Positions 33,156 through 42,214 of a stretch of 60,556 nucleotides of DNA are shown piece by piece. The position numbers and the translations under genes are program-made. Below the pieces are notes generated by a model. That model did not search any database, was not told where the DNA came from, and worked only from the letters and a program-made list of their open reading frames with translations. The stretch comes from SIG299 sp964632165. GTDB taxonomy: Bacteria; Bacillota; Clostridia; Lachnospirales; Lachnospiraceae. The stretch covers positions 1-60,556 of the forward strand of contig CAZWCZ010000007.1 of assembly GCA_964632165.1 (NCBI GenBank), read 5' to 3'. Every line of letters starts with the position of its first letter. Position 1 is the stretch's first letter.

Positions 33156-34922
33156 TCAGTTCCCTCCGGCAAGCTGAAGTTCATATAATTTTTTGTAAAT
33201 GCCGTTCTGGTTCAAAAGTTCCTGATGAGTACCGCTTTCACGAAGTTTTCCCTTGTGCATTACCATGATCCTGTCCGCATGCTGAATCGTAGACAGTCTG
33301 TGGGCTACCATAATGGTCGTTCTTCCTTTCATCAGTTTCTGCAGTGCTTCCTGGATCAAAAGTTCCGTTTCCGTATCGATATTTGCCGTTGCTTCATCCA
33401 GTACAAGGATGGCAGGGTCATATGCCAGTGTTCTTGCAAACGAAAGGAGCTGTCTCTGTCCGGCAGAAAATGTTGCCCCTCGTTCCGTTACCTCTTCCTC
33501 ATAGGCATGCTCAAGCTTTTCAATAAAAGTATCGGCATTCACATAACGTGCCGCTTCCTTCACTGCTTCCTCCGTGATCGTTTCATTCTTTAACCGGATA
33601 TTGCTTCTGATATCACCGGTAAACACAAATACATCCTGCTGAACCTGACCAATGGCACTGCGCAGTTCATCCGTGCTCATTTCTTTGATATCAACACCAT
33701 CTATCGTAATGCGACCTTTCTGTACATCATAGTATCTTCCTATCAAATTCAGAACAGAAGACTTTCCTGCACCTGTTGCACCAACAAAAGCAACGCTCTG
33801 TCCCGGCTCGATCGTAAAGGAAACGTCCCGTAACACCCAGTCTTCTCCCTGGTAAGCAAACCAAACATGGTCAAATTCAATCTTCCCCTTGATATTTCCG
33901 AGCATTACCGGATGTTCCGGATTGATAACCTGCGGTTCTTCATCCAGAACGGCAAAAATCTTTTCAGCAGAAGCCATTGCCGATTGCAGTGTGCTGAACT
34001 GTTCTGCAAGTTCCTGAATCGGTTCAAAAAACGAGCTGATATAACTGCTGAACATGTAAAGGACACCATATGTGATCGTTCCCTCTAACACGGTGTATCC
34101 TCCGACACCCAGAATAATGCAGAGTGCCACAATGGAAAGAATATACATCAGAGGACGAAAAATGGCAAATACCATCATTTCACGATAACTTGCATGATAC
34201 ATGTCCTGCGAACGGTCTTTAAATTCCATATCCTTTTCATATTCTCTGGAAAAGATCTGAATAACCTTCATTCCCGAAATGTGTTCGGACAGATAGGTAT
34301 TGATCGCTGTCAGCTTTGTCCGCACGATACGGTATGTTGTCTTTGAAATCCTCTTGAATACGATCGTCAGGAACGCTACCAGCGGAAGCAGGCAGAATGC
34401 CAGCAGCGCGAGCTTTACATTAAGTGTCAGCATTACCACTGCCAGCCCGATGATCTTCGCTACATTTTTTATCAGACGCACAAGGATCTGTGTGTAAAGT
34501 TCGTTCAGAGCCTCTACGTCATTTGTAACACGGGTTACGATCCTACCGACAGGTGTAATGTCAAAATACCGCATGGAAAGATTATGGATATGTTCAAATA
34601 ATTCCTGGCGGATGTTATAAATGATCGTCTGTCCGGTCAGCTGCAGGATCCAGGTGTTCAAAAAGTTAAATACAAACAAAAGTACCAGTACAATACCATA
34701 TTTTACTGCAATGTCCGCAATCTGTGAAAACTCTGCCGATTCCGCAAAAAGGTCGATCGCCTGTCCGGTCAGAACCGGTTTATAAATTTCAAGTGCAGTA
34801 ATCCCAAGTACCAGGAGCAGGCAGATCATCATCTGCCACCAATACGGAGCCGCATACTTTAACAGACGCAAAAATACCGAGCCCTGTACGGAAGAATCTT
34901 CCTTTAAATGTTTCTTTTTCAT
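33156..34922 (-). CDS. Heterodimeric ABC exporter subunit with consensus catalytic Glu
   Basis: A 588 aa half-transporter. Six membrane spans (about 25-310) precede an ATPase domain with Walker A GATGAGKSS, Walker B LVLDEATANID with the catalytic Glu, and switch His in VAHRLST. The signature is degenerate, FSAGQRQ. The adjacent gene has the reverse pattern, so together they should form one active and one degenerate ATP site, as in TM287/288, LmrCD or BmrCD-type exporters. The start is 18 bp after the partner gene. Substrates of this class are drugs, lipids or peptides; none can be assigned here. Confidence 0.9.
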   Translation of the reverse strand: MKKKHLKEDSSVQGSVFLRLLKYAAPYWWQMMICLLLVLGITALEIYKPVLTGQAIDLFAESAEFSQIADIAVKYGIVLVLLFVFNFLNTWILQLTGQTIIYNIRQELFEHIHNLSMRYFDITPVGRIVTRVTNDVEALNELYTQILVRLIKNVAKIIGLAVVMLTLNVKLALLAFCLLPLVAFLTIVFKRISKTTYRIVRTKLTAINTYLSEHISGMKVIQIFSREYEKDMEFKDRSQDMYHASYREMMVFAIFRPLMYILSIVALCIILGVGGYTVLEGTITYGVLYMFSSYISSFFEPIQELAEQFSTLQSAMASAEKIFAVLDEEPQVINPEHPVMLGNIKGKIEFDHVWFAYQGEDWVLRDVSFTIEPGQSVAFVGATGAGKSSVLNLIGRYYDVQKGRITIDGVDIKEMSTDELRSAIGQVQQDVFVFTGDIRSNIRLKNETITEEAVKEAARYVNADTFIEKLEHAYEEEVTERGATFSAGQRQLLSFARTLAYDPAILVLDEATANIDTETELLIQEALQKLMKGRTTIMVAHRLSTIQHADRIMVMHKGKLRESGTHQELLNQNGIYKKLYELQLAGGN

Positions 34923-34940
34923 CTTCTTCCCACTCCTTTC

Positions 34941-36830
34941 CTACTCTGTCTCCAACTGCTGTTCCAGCTGTTGTTTCTCATAAAGTTTCGCATAGATCCC
35001 GCCTTTTTTCAGCAGTTCATCATGCGTACCGTATTCTTCCATCCTTCCGTCATCCAGAACAAGAATGTGATCCGCATTCTGGATTGTGGAAATTCTGTGG
35101 GCAATGATGATGGTCGTCTTTCCGGCACGGTTTTCTCTCAGATTATGCAGAATCTGTTCTTCCGTATCTGTGTCTACCGCAGACAGAGAATCGTCCAGGA
35201 TCAGAATCGGAGCATCCTTCATCAGTGCCCGTGCAATGGAGCTTCGCTGCTTCTGTCCGCCGGAGATCGTTACGCCGCGTTCTCCGACCATCGTAGCATA
35301 CTGCTTTGGAAAATCCATGATATTGTCATGGATGCAGGCCATTTTGGCAGCTTCCTGTACCCCTTCCAGATCATCATATATCTTATCAGCAACGCTCTCT
35401 CTGTCTGCCAGTTCCTGTTCCATATAAGCATCCAGACTTTCTTTTCTTGTCAGAAACAGTTTATGTTTTACCTGTTTTTTCGGCAATACTCTATGTTTTC
35501 TCACACCAAACGCAATATTCGTCTGCAGTGTATCCGAAAACAGGAAATTATCCTGCGGAACATAGGCGATCTGCTCTCTGAGCACACCAAGCGGGATTTC
35601 ATTGATGTCTCTCCCGTCAAAAGAAATCATGCCGTCTTTTACGTTATACATATGTAACAGTAAGTTTGCGATCGTTGTCTTTCCGCTTCCCGTTCTTCCC
35701 AAAATTGCAAGTGTGCTCCCTTTCGGTACTGCAACGGAAATATCCTGCAATACTTCCGGCAATGTTTCTTTATAACGGAAATTTAATCCTGAAATACAGA
35801 TCTCCCCTTCCAGATTTTGGATGGAAGTGTCCGTTTTCCCGGTATCCCTGATCTCCGGTTCTGCATCAAAAATACTCTGGATGCGGCTCATAGATGCCAG
35901 CCCCTGTGAGAACGTATTGATACTGTCACCAACAGCGATCATCGGCCAAACAAGTATGGTAATGTATTGATTGAATGCAACAAACTGACCGCCGGAAATT
36001 TCTCCTTCAACTACAAGATAGCCGCCGTACAAAAGCGTTATCACGCCTGCAAGTCCGACCAGAGCATCCAAAAGCGGCATTACGATCGCCTGCAGCCGCA
36101 CAACCTTCATATTTTTATCCTTGTTGTTCTGATTTGTTTTTGCAAATGCCTTTAATTCCTGACGTTCCTGTACAAATGCCTTGATCACGCGGATACCGGA
36201 TATACTCTCCTGCACTTCATCCGTCAGTCTTGAAAATGCCTGCTGCTTCTCTTCATAACGGTTCTTCATGGCACGTCCATAAAAAATCCCGCCAAATAAT
36301 ATAACCAGGAGCGGAAGCACCGCAAGCAGTGTAAGTTTCACATTGACGTGGATGATCATTTTTGCAAGCACCATGACCGTCATAAGTATGGCATCAAATG
36401 TCGAAATGACTGCAGATCCCACCGACATACGCACCGCGCCCAGATCATTGGTAAAATGTGACATCAGATCACCTGTTTTATGCGTATTGTAATAATCCAT
36501 GGAAAGTCCGGTCAGATGAGAAAACAGATCTTCCCTGATCTCACACTCGATCTTACGGCAGCTTCCAAAAATAAAGAATCTCCAGAAGAAACGGCCGACC
36601 ATCAAAGCAAGTGCCACAAGAAAAATCATACCGACATAATAAAGCACTCCATTCAGATCTATCGTCCCGTATAATAATCCGTCTGCAATATCACCGGTAA
36701 ATTCCGGAATATATAAATTTAAAAAATCCACCATGAACAGCGTTACAATACCGCCGATATAGGCCCATTTGTGTCTTCCGATGTAATACAGTATCTTTGT
36801 CGGAAACTGTCTCTTTTCTTTTTTTTGCAT
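34941..36830 (-). CDS. Heterodimeric ABC exporter subunit with degenerate Walker B
   Basis: A 629 aa half-transporter. The membrane domain spans about 15-310. Walker A is LGRTGSGKTT (378-386), the signature is consensus ISGGQKQR (522-530), and Walker B ends LILDDSLSAVD with Asp547 in place of the catalytic Glu. An insertion of about 45 mostly charged residues (roughly 444-488, from VRKHRVLPKK to DKIYDDLEG) interrupts the helical domain before the signature. I do not know it from ordinary exporters. The gene starts 23 bp after the fused peptide-transporter ATPase with a strong AGGAGG, so it may belong to the same transcript. Confidence 0.9.
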   Translation of the reverse strand: MQKKEKRQFPTKILYYIGRHKWAYIGGIVTLFMVDFLNLYIPEFTGDIADGLLYGTIDLNGVLYYVGMIFLVALALMVGRFFWRFFIFGSCRKIECEIREDLFSHLTGLSMDYYNTHKTGDLMSHFTNDLGAVRMSVGSAVISTFDAILMTVMVLAKMIIHVNVKLTLLAVLPLLVILFGGIFYGRAMKNRYEEKQQAFSRLTDEVQESISGIRVIKAFVQERQELKAFAKTNQNNKDKNMKVVRLQAIVMPLLDALVGLAGVITLLYGGYLVVEGEISGGQFVAFNQYITILVWPMIAVGDSINTFSQGLASMSRIQSIFDAEPEIRDTGKTDTSIQNLEGEICISGLNFRYKETLPEVLQDISVAVPKGSTLAILGRTGSGKTTIANLLLHMYNVKDGMISFDGRDINEIPLGVLREQIAYVPQDNFLFSDTLQTNIAFGVRKHRVLPKKQVKHKLFLTRKESLDAYMEQELADRESVADKIYDDLEGVQEAAKMACIHDNIMDFPKQYATMVGERGVTISGGQKQRSSIARALMKDAPILILDDSLSAVDTDTEEQILHNLRENRAGKTTIIIAHRISTIQNADHILVLDDGRMEEYGTHDELLKKGGIYAKLYEKQQLEQQLETE

Positions 36831-36853
36831 CTTGTCCTCCTGTCCCTTGCTGT

Positions 36854-38278
36854 TTACAGTTCTTTTACGGTACCGTCTTTTAATATGAGTACACGATCAC
36901 AGAATCTGCTTACCACATCCTTGTCATGCGAAATGAACAGATACGACATCCCATGCTCTTTTTTCAATCTTTCAAGCAGACGCAGTATCTGTTCCTGTAT
37001 TGTAATATCCAATGCCGAAACCGGTTCGTCCAGTATCACGATATCCGGACGATTAATCAAAGCAAGCGCAATTGCCGCCCGCTGTCTCTGTCCACCGGAC
37101 AGTTCTCTTACATACCGTTTAGCATATTCTTCCGTTAATTCTACCTCTTTTAATGCTTCCGTGACAAGTCTTTTTCTCTCTTTTTTTTCAATTTTCCCTC
37201 GAATCTTCAACGGTTCTTCCAAAATCCATCCTATCGTCCTCGCCGGATTCAGACTGCCATACGGATCCTGAAATACCATCTGCGGTCTGCCGATCCCTTT
37301 TTGCCTCATCACGCATCCCTTTTCTGTCGGGATCAGACCGGCAACCGCCTTGGAAATCGTAGTTTTTCCGGAGCCGGAGGCGCCGACCAGACCAAGGGTT
37401 TCTCCGCGATGCAGGGAAAAGGAAACATCAGCAATTACTTCTTTTGCCGTATCTTTCCCAAAAAAAGAAGTTTCCTTAAAAGAAACCTGCAAATGAGAAA
37501 CCTGTAATATTTCTTCTCCGTACTGCCCGGATCCTTTTTGGAACCTCTCTGCCACCGGAATTTCCCCGGTCAGTTTCCCATCCTTTATGGCGATCACACG
37601 GTCGCAAAACCGCTCCACCAGTTTCAAATCGTGGGAAATGAACAAAATGGAAGTTCCGTATGTTTTCCTGTAATATTCAAATAACTGTAAGATCACTTCC
37701 TGTGTTTCTGCATCCAGAGCCGTTGTCGGTTCATCCGCAATGAGCAGCTCCGGTTTTGACATCATTGCCATCGCGATCATGACACGCTGCCTCATCCCTC
37801 CGGACAGCTGATGCGGATAGCATTCCAACAGTTCCTCCGGATTGGATAAACCTGCTTCTTTCAGAGCTTCTGCTGCTCTTTCTTTTCTTTTTTCTTTCTG
37901 CTTTTTGTAAGTCTTCCCTCCATGAAGCAGGAGCACCTCTTCCAGTTGTGCCTGTACGGTCAGCACCGGATTCAAAGAAGTCATCGGTTCCTGAAACACC
38001 ATCGCCATTTTCTTTCCCCTCAGCTTTTGCCAATCCTTTTCGCAAAGACCCAAAAGATCTTCTCCATCCAATGTCATTTCTTCTGCTTCCAATACACTGC
38101 CCTGTGGGAGCAGATGCATCAGAGCAAGGGAAGTCATACTCTTTCCGGAGCCGGAGGATCCGACCATTCCAAGGATTTCCCCTTTTTCCAAAGAAAAGCT
38201 GATTCCGTGCAGCACTTCCTTTTGTGCATCGTCTTTGGGAAATGTTACTTTCAAATTTTTTACTGTAATAAAAGACAT
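36854..38278 (-). CDS. Fused peptide-type ABC importer ATPase (D and F domains in one chain)
   Basis: A 474 aa protein with two complete nucleotide-binding domains. NBD1 (about 1-235) has GSSGSGKSM, VFQEPMTSLNPV, LSGGMRQRV and LIADEPTTALD. NBD2 (about 250-474) has GASGSGKTT, VFQDPYGSLNPAR, LSGGQRQRA and VILDEPVSALD. Both carry the catalytic Glu and switch His. The usual arrangement is two genes (dppD/oppD and dppF/oppF). Neither half shows the C-terminal extension with Fe-S cysteines typical of OppD/DppD, so the fusion is compact. It is encoded 42 bp after the C permease and energises the upstream importer. Confidence 0.9.
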   Translation of the reverse strand: MSFITVKNLKVTFPKDDAQKEVLHGISFSLEKGEILGMVGSSGSGKSMTSLALMHLLPQGSVLEAEEMTLDGEDLLGLCEKDWQKLRGKKMAMVFQEPMTSLNPVLTVQAQLEEVLLLHGGKTYKKQKEKRKERAAEALKEAGLSNPEELLECYPHQLSGGMRQRVMIAMAMMSKPELLIADEPTTALDAETQEVILQLFEYYRKTYGTSILFISHDLKLVERFCDRVIAIKDGKLTGEIPVAERFQKGSGQYGEEILQVSHLQVSFKETSFFGKDTAKEVIADVSFSLHRGETLGLVGASGSGKTTISKAVAGLIPTEKGCVMRQKGIGRPQMVFQDPYGSLNPARTIGWILEEPLKIRGKIEKKERKRLVTEALKEVELTEEYAKRYVRELSGGQRQRAAIALALINRPDIVILDEPVSALDITIQEQILRLLERLKKEHGMSYLFISHDKDVVSRFCDRVLILKDGTVKEL

Positions 38279-38320
38279 ACGGCAAATTCTCCTACCCTAT
38301 CACGTTTCTGTTCCGTTTTA

Positions 38321-39118
38321 TCATTCTCCTCTTCCTGTGCTCATCAAACCGAGTCCGAGTGTCAGTGCCAGGATGGTAAGCCCCGGTGCCAGTGCATACC
38401 AGGGTGCCGACCACAAATATCCCTGTGCCTCGGAAAGCATTCTTCCAAGACTCGGATCCGGCTGTGTAACACCAAGTCCTAAATAACTCATGCCGGCTTC
38501 CGAAAGAACCGCGTTTTGAAATCCAACCAAAATCGAAGTCAGGAGCACCGGTCGGATATTCGGCAGAATATGATAAAAAAGAATGCGGAAATCTCCTGCC
38601 CCCGCAAGTTTTGCATTCTTTACATAGTCAAGTTCTTTTTGTACCAGCACTTCGCTCCGTACAATGCGTGTATAACTCGGGATGTATACAATCCCCAATG
38701 CCAGCATCAGGTTCCATTTTCCAGGACCGATGACCGCCACAAGGCAGATCGCCAGGAGTACATTCGGAAATGCTGCCAAAATATCATTGCATCGCATAAT
38801 AACGGCATCTGTCACTCCTCCGTAATATGCCGTAAGCATTCCCAGCACAGTTCCTATTGCCGTTCCTGCCGCCACAACAAAAGCCGCGATCAGAAAACTT
38901 GTCGATGCCCCTTCCAGCACCCGGCTGAAAATATCCCTGCCAAACGGATCCGTTCCAAACAGATGCAGCAAAGACGGCGCCTGTTTTTTCAGTTCCGCAT
39001 TCATTTCATTTGGCGGGTACGGCGTATAAAACAGTCCTGTCAGTGCCATTAAAACGACCAGCAGTACCAGAACGCTCCCGATGATAAAATTATAATTTTT
39101 CTTTCCTCTCTGTTTCAT
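38321..39118 (-). CDS. Peptide/nickel-type ABC importer permease, DppC family
   Basis: A roughly 265 aa membrane protein with about six spans. The N-terminal HLFGTDPFGRDIFSRVL is characteristic of DppC/OppC proteins, and the EAA loop is AKLAGAGDFRILFYHILP. The ATG at 39118 overlaps the dppB-like stop as ATGA. An alternative GTG at 39124 would add two residues. It is the third gene of an A-B-C-DF importer run. Confidence 0.9.
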   Translation of the reverse strand: MKQRGKKNYNFIIGSVLVLLVVLMALTGLFYTPYPPNEMNAELKKQAPSLLHLFGTDPFGRDIFSRVLEGASTSFLIAAFVVAAGTAIGTVLGMLTAYYGGVTDAVIMRCNDILAAFPNVLLAICLVAVIGPGKWNLMLALGIVYIPSYTRIVRSEVLVQKELDYVKNAKLAGAGDFRILFYHILPNIRPVLLTSILVGFQNAVLSEAGMSYLGLGVTQPDPSLGRMLSEAQGYLWSAPWYALAPGLTILALTLGLGLMSTGRGE

Positions 39119-40056
39119 TCGCACCGCATCCTTGGATCTATCTTATGATATAGAATCTCAGCAATCGTATTCATCAGTACAACAGCAAAAGCAATATAAA
39201 GAACAATTGCCTGTACCACCGGATAATCTCTGACAGCAATGGACGAGATCAGCAGACGCCCCAGTCCCGGAATGTTAAATACCTGCTCTACTACAATACT
39301 CCCTGCCAAAACATCTGCTGCCATCATGGCAAGCATTGTAATGACCGGAAGGAATGAATTTTTCAATACATGAACTATTAATATCCGCCCCTCTGAATTT
39401 CCTTTCGCCCTTGCAGTGCGGACATAATCTGCCTTTTTTTCTTCCACTACGGAATTCCGTATATACCGGGTCATGGAAGCAATTTTCGGAACTGCCACCG
39501 AAACCGCCGGAAGAATGAGAAAAGAAAAGAAGCCGCCCGGATCTTCTCTCCAGCTGACGTAGCCTCCCACTGAAAACCACTGCAGTACAATTCCAAAGAA
39601 AAAAGTCAGCAGGATTCCAAGGAAAAACTGCGGAACCGCCATCCCAATCTGAGCGAACACCGTGATACCCGTATCGAGTGCTCCCCCAGGCCGCTTTGTT
39701 CCCAGAAGACCGAGTGGGAATGAAAACAGGACAACAAAAATCATGGCATACACTGCCAGCATTACCGTGGCAGGAAGTCTCTCCCCTACCAGTTTTGAAA
39801 CCGGCATATGATATTGCAGGGATTCCCCAAAGTCTCCCCGCAGTGCCTTAAACAGCCAGTCTGCATATCTTTCGTATACCGGCCGGTTTAATCCAAGTTC
39901 TTCCCTCAGTGCTTCCAGTGACTCTTCCTCCGCATCCACCCCAAGACTGCTCAGTGCCGCATCGCCCGGTATTATGGAAAATGCCAGGAAGCTGAGCATT
40001 GAGATCAGCAGAAGTGTCAAAAGCAGGCCGCCGATCTTTTTTACTGTCCTTTGCAT
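39115..40056 (-). CDS. Peptide/nickel-type ABC importer permease, DppB family
   Basis: A 313 aa membrane permease. LLLISMLSFLAFSIIPGD at the N terminus, ELGLNRPVYERYADWL, the EAA loop VRTARAKGNSEGRILIVH and a final IAEILYHKIDPRMR are standard for DppB/OppB proteins. It lies 17 bp after the binding-protein gene and overlaps the next permease gene by 4 bp. Dipeptide, oligopeptide, nickel and glutathione importers share this architecture, so the substrate remains open. Confidence 0.9.
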   Translation of the reverse strand: MQRTVKKIGGLLLTLLLISMLSFLAFSIIPGDAALSSLGVDAEEESLEALREELGLNRPVYERYADWLFKALRGDFGESLQYHMPVSKLVGERLPATVMLAVYAMIFVVLFSFPLGLLGTKRPGGALDTGITVFAQIGMAVPQFFLGILLTFFFGIVLQWFSVGGYVSWREDPGGFFSFLILPAVSVAVPKIASMTRYIRNSVVEEKKADYVRTARAKGNSEGRILIVHVLKNSFLPVITMLAMMAADVLAGSIVVEQVFNIPGLGRLLISSIAVRDYPVVQAIVLYIAFAVVLMNTIAEILYHKIDPRMRCE

Positions 40057-40073
40057 CCTCTGCCTCTCCCTTC

Positions 40074-41612
40074 TTATTTATTCAGGTTTTTGTAACGGAT
40101 CTTTGACATATCCTGCGCAAATACCGGATAAAATACATACCCTTCCAGGTTTTTATTTACTGCTGTCAGAAGTGCCGGATCCTGCAGATAAACAGAAGCC
40201 GCATCCTCTGCAAGAATCTGCTGCAGTTCTCTGTACTTATCTACCTTGACGCTTTCCTCGATCGCAGATACTGCATCCTCAAACAGAAGATCAAACCGGG
40301 CGCTTTCATAATTAATAAAATTATTTTTTGCATCCGAAACATAACGCTTCAGGATATCGCTCGGTGACAGATTGGAATCCAGTCCTACTATCGTTGCCTG
40401 ATATTCCCTCGCACTATAAACCTCCGAAAGCCAGGTTGCCCATTCTACCGGTTTGATCACCGCGTGGATCCCCACTTTTTCCAACTGATCGACAAGGATC
40501 TGCGCCGTATCCATATGATACTGATAATTGGACGGAACCGTAATGGTAAACGTCAGTCCGTCTTTGTACCCTGCACGGGCAAGAAGTTCTTTTGCATACT
40601 CCGGATCGTACTCATACCATGTTTCCGTTTCCTCATTATAAAATTTTCCCATTCCCGGAAACATGTTGGTTCCGATGACAGAACCGTTTCCATCAGATAA
40701 CATGGCAAGAAGTTCCGTACGGTCTATGGCATAACAGAGTGCCTGCCGTACTTCTTCTTTATCAAACGGTGCTTTCTTGTTGTTTAAGAACATTGCCTGT
40801 ACCATGTTCATGCCGCCGACTTCTATCTCATATTTTCCCGAAAGCTGTTCTGCCTGTTCCTGTGTCAGATACGGGAAAATGTCGATTTTTCCTGCCAAAA
40901 GTTCCAAAAATGCCGCATCTGTACCGGAATAGATCTTAAAAGTCACTTTAGAAAGATACGCCGGTTCTCCATAATAGTCTTCAAACCGTTCTATGACAAA
41001 GCTTTCCAGTGGTGCATAGGAAACAAAACGAAACGGTCCCGTCCCTATCGGATGCGTCTTCTGATCCGTATAATCACACGGAATGACCGCACAGGTCAGA
41101 TACGGCAGAAGCTCCGTATTGGGCTGACTCAGTTTCAGTATTACCGTGCGTTCTCCTTCCGCAACGATCTCCGTTATAACAGAAAGCGCCGACTCTGTTA
41201 CAACATTCGGATCCTGAACGTCCAACAGACCGGCGCACCTTTTCAGCGAGTATACAACATCTTCGGCGGTAACTGTTTTTCCATTGTGGAATTTTACGTT
41301 TTCCCTGATTGTGAATGTATAACATGTTGCATCCTCAGAGATTTCGTAACTTTCAGCTACTGCTTCTACGAAATTGCCGTCTTTGTCCGGCTTTACAAGC
41401 CCTTCAAATACGTTAAACAGAACTTCATCGGTTCCTGCCGCTACTGCAATGTGTGGGTCAAGACTGTCAAGATCCTGTGTGATTCCTACCACGATCGAAT
41501 TTGTGGCAGCGTTTCCGGAAGAAACAGTTCCGTTCCCTGTACCGTCTTTGCAGCCACAAAGTACAATCAGGGCAAATACGGAAACTACTGCAAGAAATGA
41601 TTTTCTATTCAT
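40074..41612 (-). CDS. Family 5 extracellular solute-binding lipoprotein (peptide/nickel type)
   Basis: A 512 aa lipoprotein with lipobox LCGC (Cys20) and a Gly/Ser/Thr-rich linker. The SBP_bac_5 core is clear: DLDSLDPHIA, NVFEGLVKPDKDGNFV, FTIRENVKFHNGKTVTAEDV, QALCYAIDRTELL and a C-terminal QILVDQLEKVGIHAV. It captures ligand outside the membrane and delivers it to the adjacent B and C permeases. It is first of the six-gene run that continues into the ABC exporter. The RBS is GAGAGGAAA. Oligopeptide is the commonest ligand in this family but is not proven by sequence. Confidence 0.92.
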   Translation of the reverse strand: MNRKSFLAVVSVFALIVLCGCKDGTGNGTVSSGNAATNSIVVGITQDLDSLDPHIAVAAGTDEVLFNVFEGLVKPDKDGNFVEAVAESYEISEDATCYTFTIRENVKFHNGKTVTAEDVVYSLKRCAGLLDVQDPNVVTESALSVITEIVAEGERTVILKLSQPNTELLPYLTCAVIPCDYTDQKTHPIGTGPFRFVSYAPLESFVIERFEDYYGEPAYLSKVTFKIYSGTDAAFLELLAGKIDIFPYLTQEQAEQLSGKYEIEVGGMNMVQAMFLNNKKAPFDKEEVRQALCYAIDRTELLAMLSDGNGSVIGTNMFPGMGKFYNEETETWYEYDPEYAKELLARAGYKDGLTFTITVPSNYQYHMDTAQILVDQLEKVGIHAVIKPVEWATWLSEVYSAREYQATIVGLDSNLSPSDILKRYVSDAKNNFINYESARFDLLFEDAVSAIEESVKVDKYRELQQILAEDAASVYLQDPALLTAVNKNLEGYVFYPVFAQDMSKIRYKNLNK

Positions 41613-41775
41613 ATCCTATTTCCTCTCTGCTATTTATTTTTCAGCACATCTATCTTACCGCAAGAACACTTTTTTCGCAACAGATTTTTTTCTGTAAAAG
41701 CCACCGTACTAAATCCCATTTTGGAGACATAATTATAAATAACACGCATTTATCCGTATCGGAGGTATCTTCCAT

Positions 41776-42135
41776 ATGAAGCAAAATTTCCTGTCCCTCA
41801 TAAAAGGAATCGCATTTTCCTCTCTTACTTTTACTGCCCTGTTTTTCTTTCTGGCTTTTCTTATGTTCCGAAATAATTGGGGTACTTCTCTCATGTTCCC
41901 GATCCTTTCTGTCGCATTCTGCCTTTCCGTTTTCCTTGGCAGCTTTTTCTTTACCGGGAAAGCACCTGCCAAAAAATTTTTGTGGGGGCTTTGGTTCGGT
42001 TCCGCATTTTTTCTTGTCTTTCTTACTGCCTTGCTGATCCTTAACGGCTTTTCTTCCGTAAGTCTTGACCGCATCTTCACTTATCTCGCCTTTGCCCTGA
42101 TTTCCGGTATGGCGGGCGGAATGCTCCGGCAATAA
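41776..42135 (+). CDS. Small four-span membrane protein (TIGR04086/YrzE-like)
   Basis: A 119 aa hydrophobic protein with four predicted spans. Its N terminus (MKQNFLSLIKGIAFS), the central FLGSFFFTGKAPAKKFLWGL and the final ALISGMAGGMLRQ fit the TIGR04086/YrzE-like family, whose members are often found near yajC and tgt, as here. The ATG follows ATCGGAGGT. The minus-strand reading frame over the same region is Lys/Glu-rich, lacks an RBS and is judged a shadow. Function unknown. Confidence 0.78.
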   Translation: MKQNFLSLIKGIAFSSLTFTALFFFLAFLMFRNNWGTSLMFPILSVAFCLSVFLGSFFFTGKAPAKKFLWGLWFGSAFFLVFLTALLILNGFSSVSLDRIFTYLAFALISGMAGGMLRQ

Positions 42136-42153
42136 ATAAATTTCCCGCGATAC

Positions 42154-42183
42154 TTGGAAATTTTCTCGTCCTTGTGTTATACT
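42154..42183 (+). promoter_or_regulatory. Promoter of the PHP-domain gene
   Basis: TTGGAA (42154-42159) is spaced 18 bp from an extended -10 TGTTATACT (core 42178-42183). Confidence 0.6.
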
Positions 42184-42214
42184 GGACAAAAGATAAAAGA
42201 AAGAAGGAACTTTT

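Noticed and set aside
41650..42189. 179-codon minus-strand frame over the small membrane protein gene
   Set aside because: Lys/Glu-rich shadow without RBS; the plus-strand frame has GGAGG, four spans and a recognisable family.
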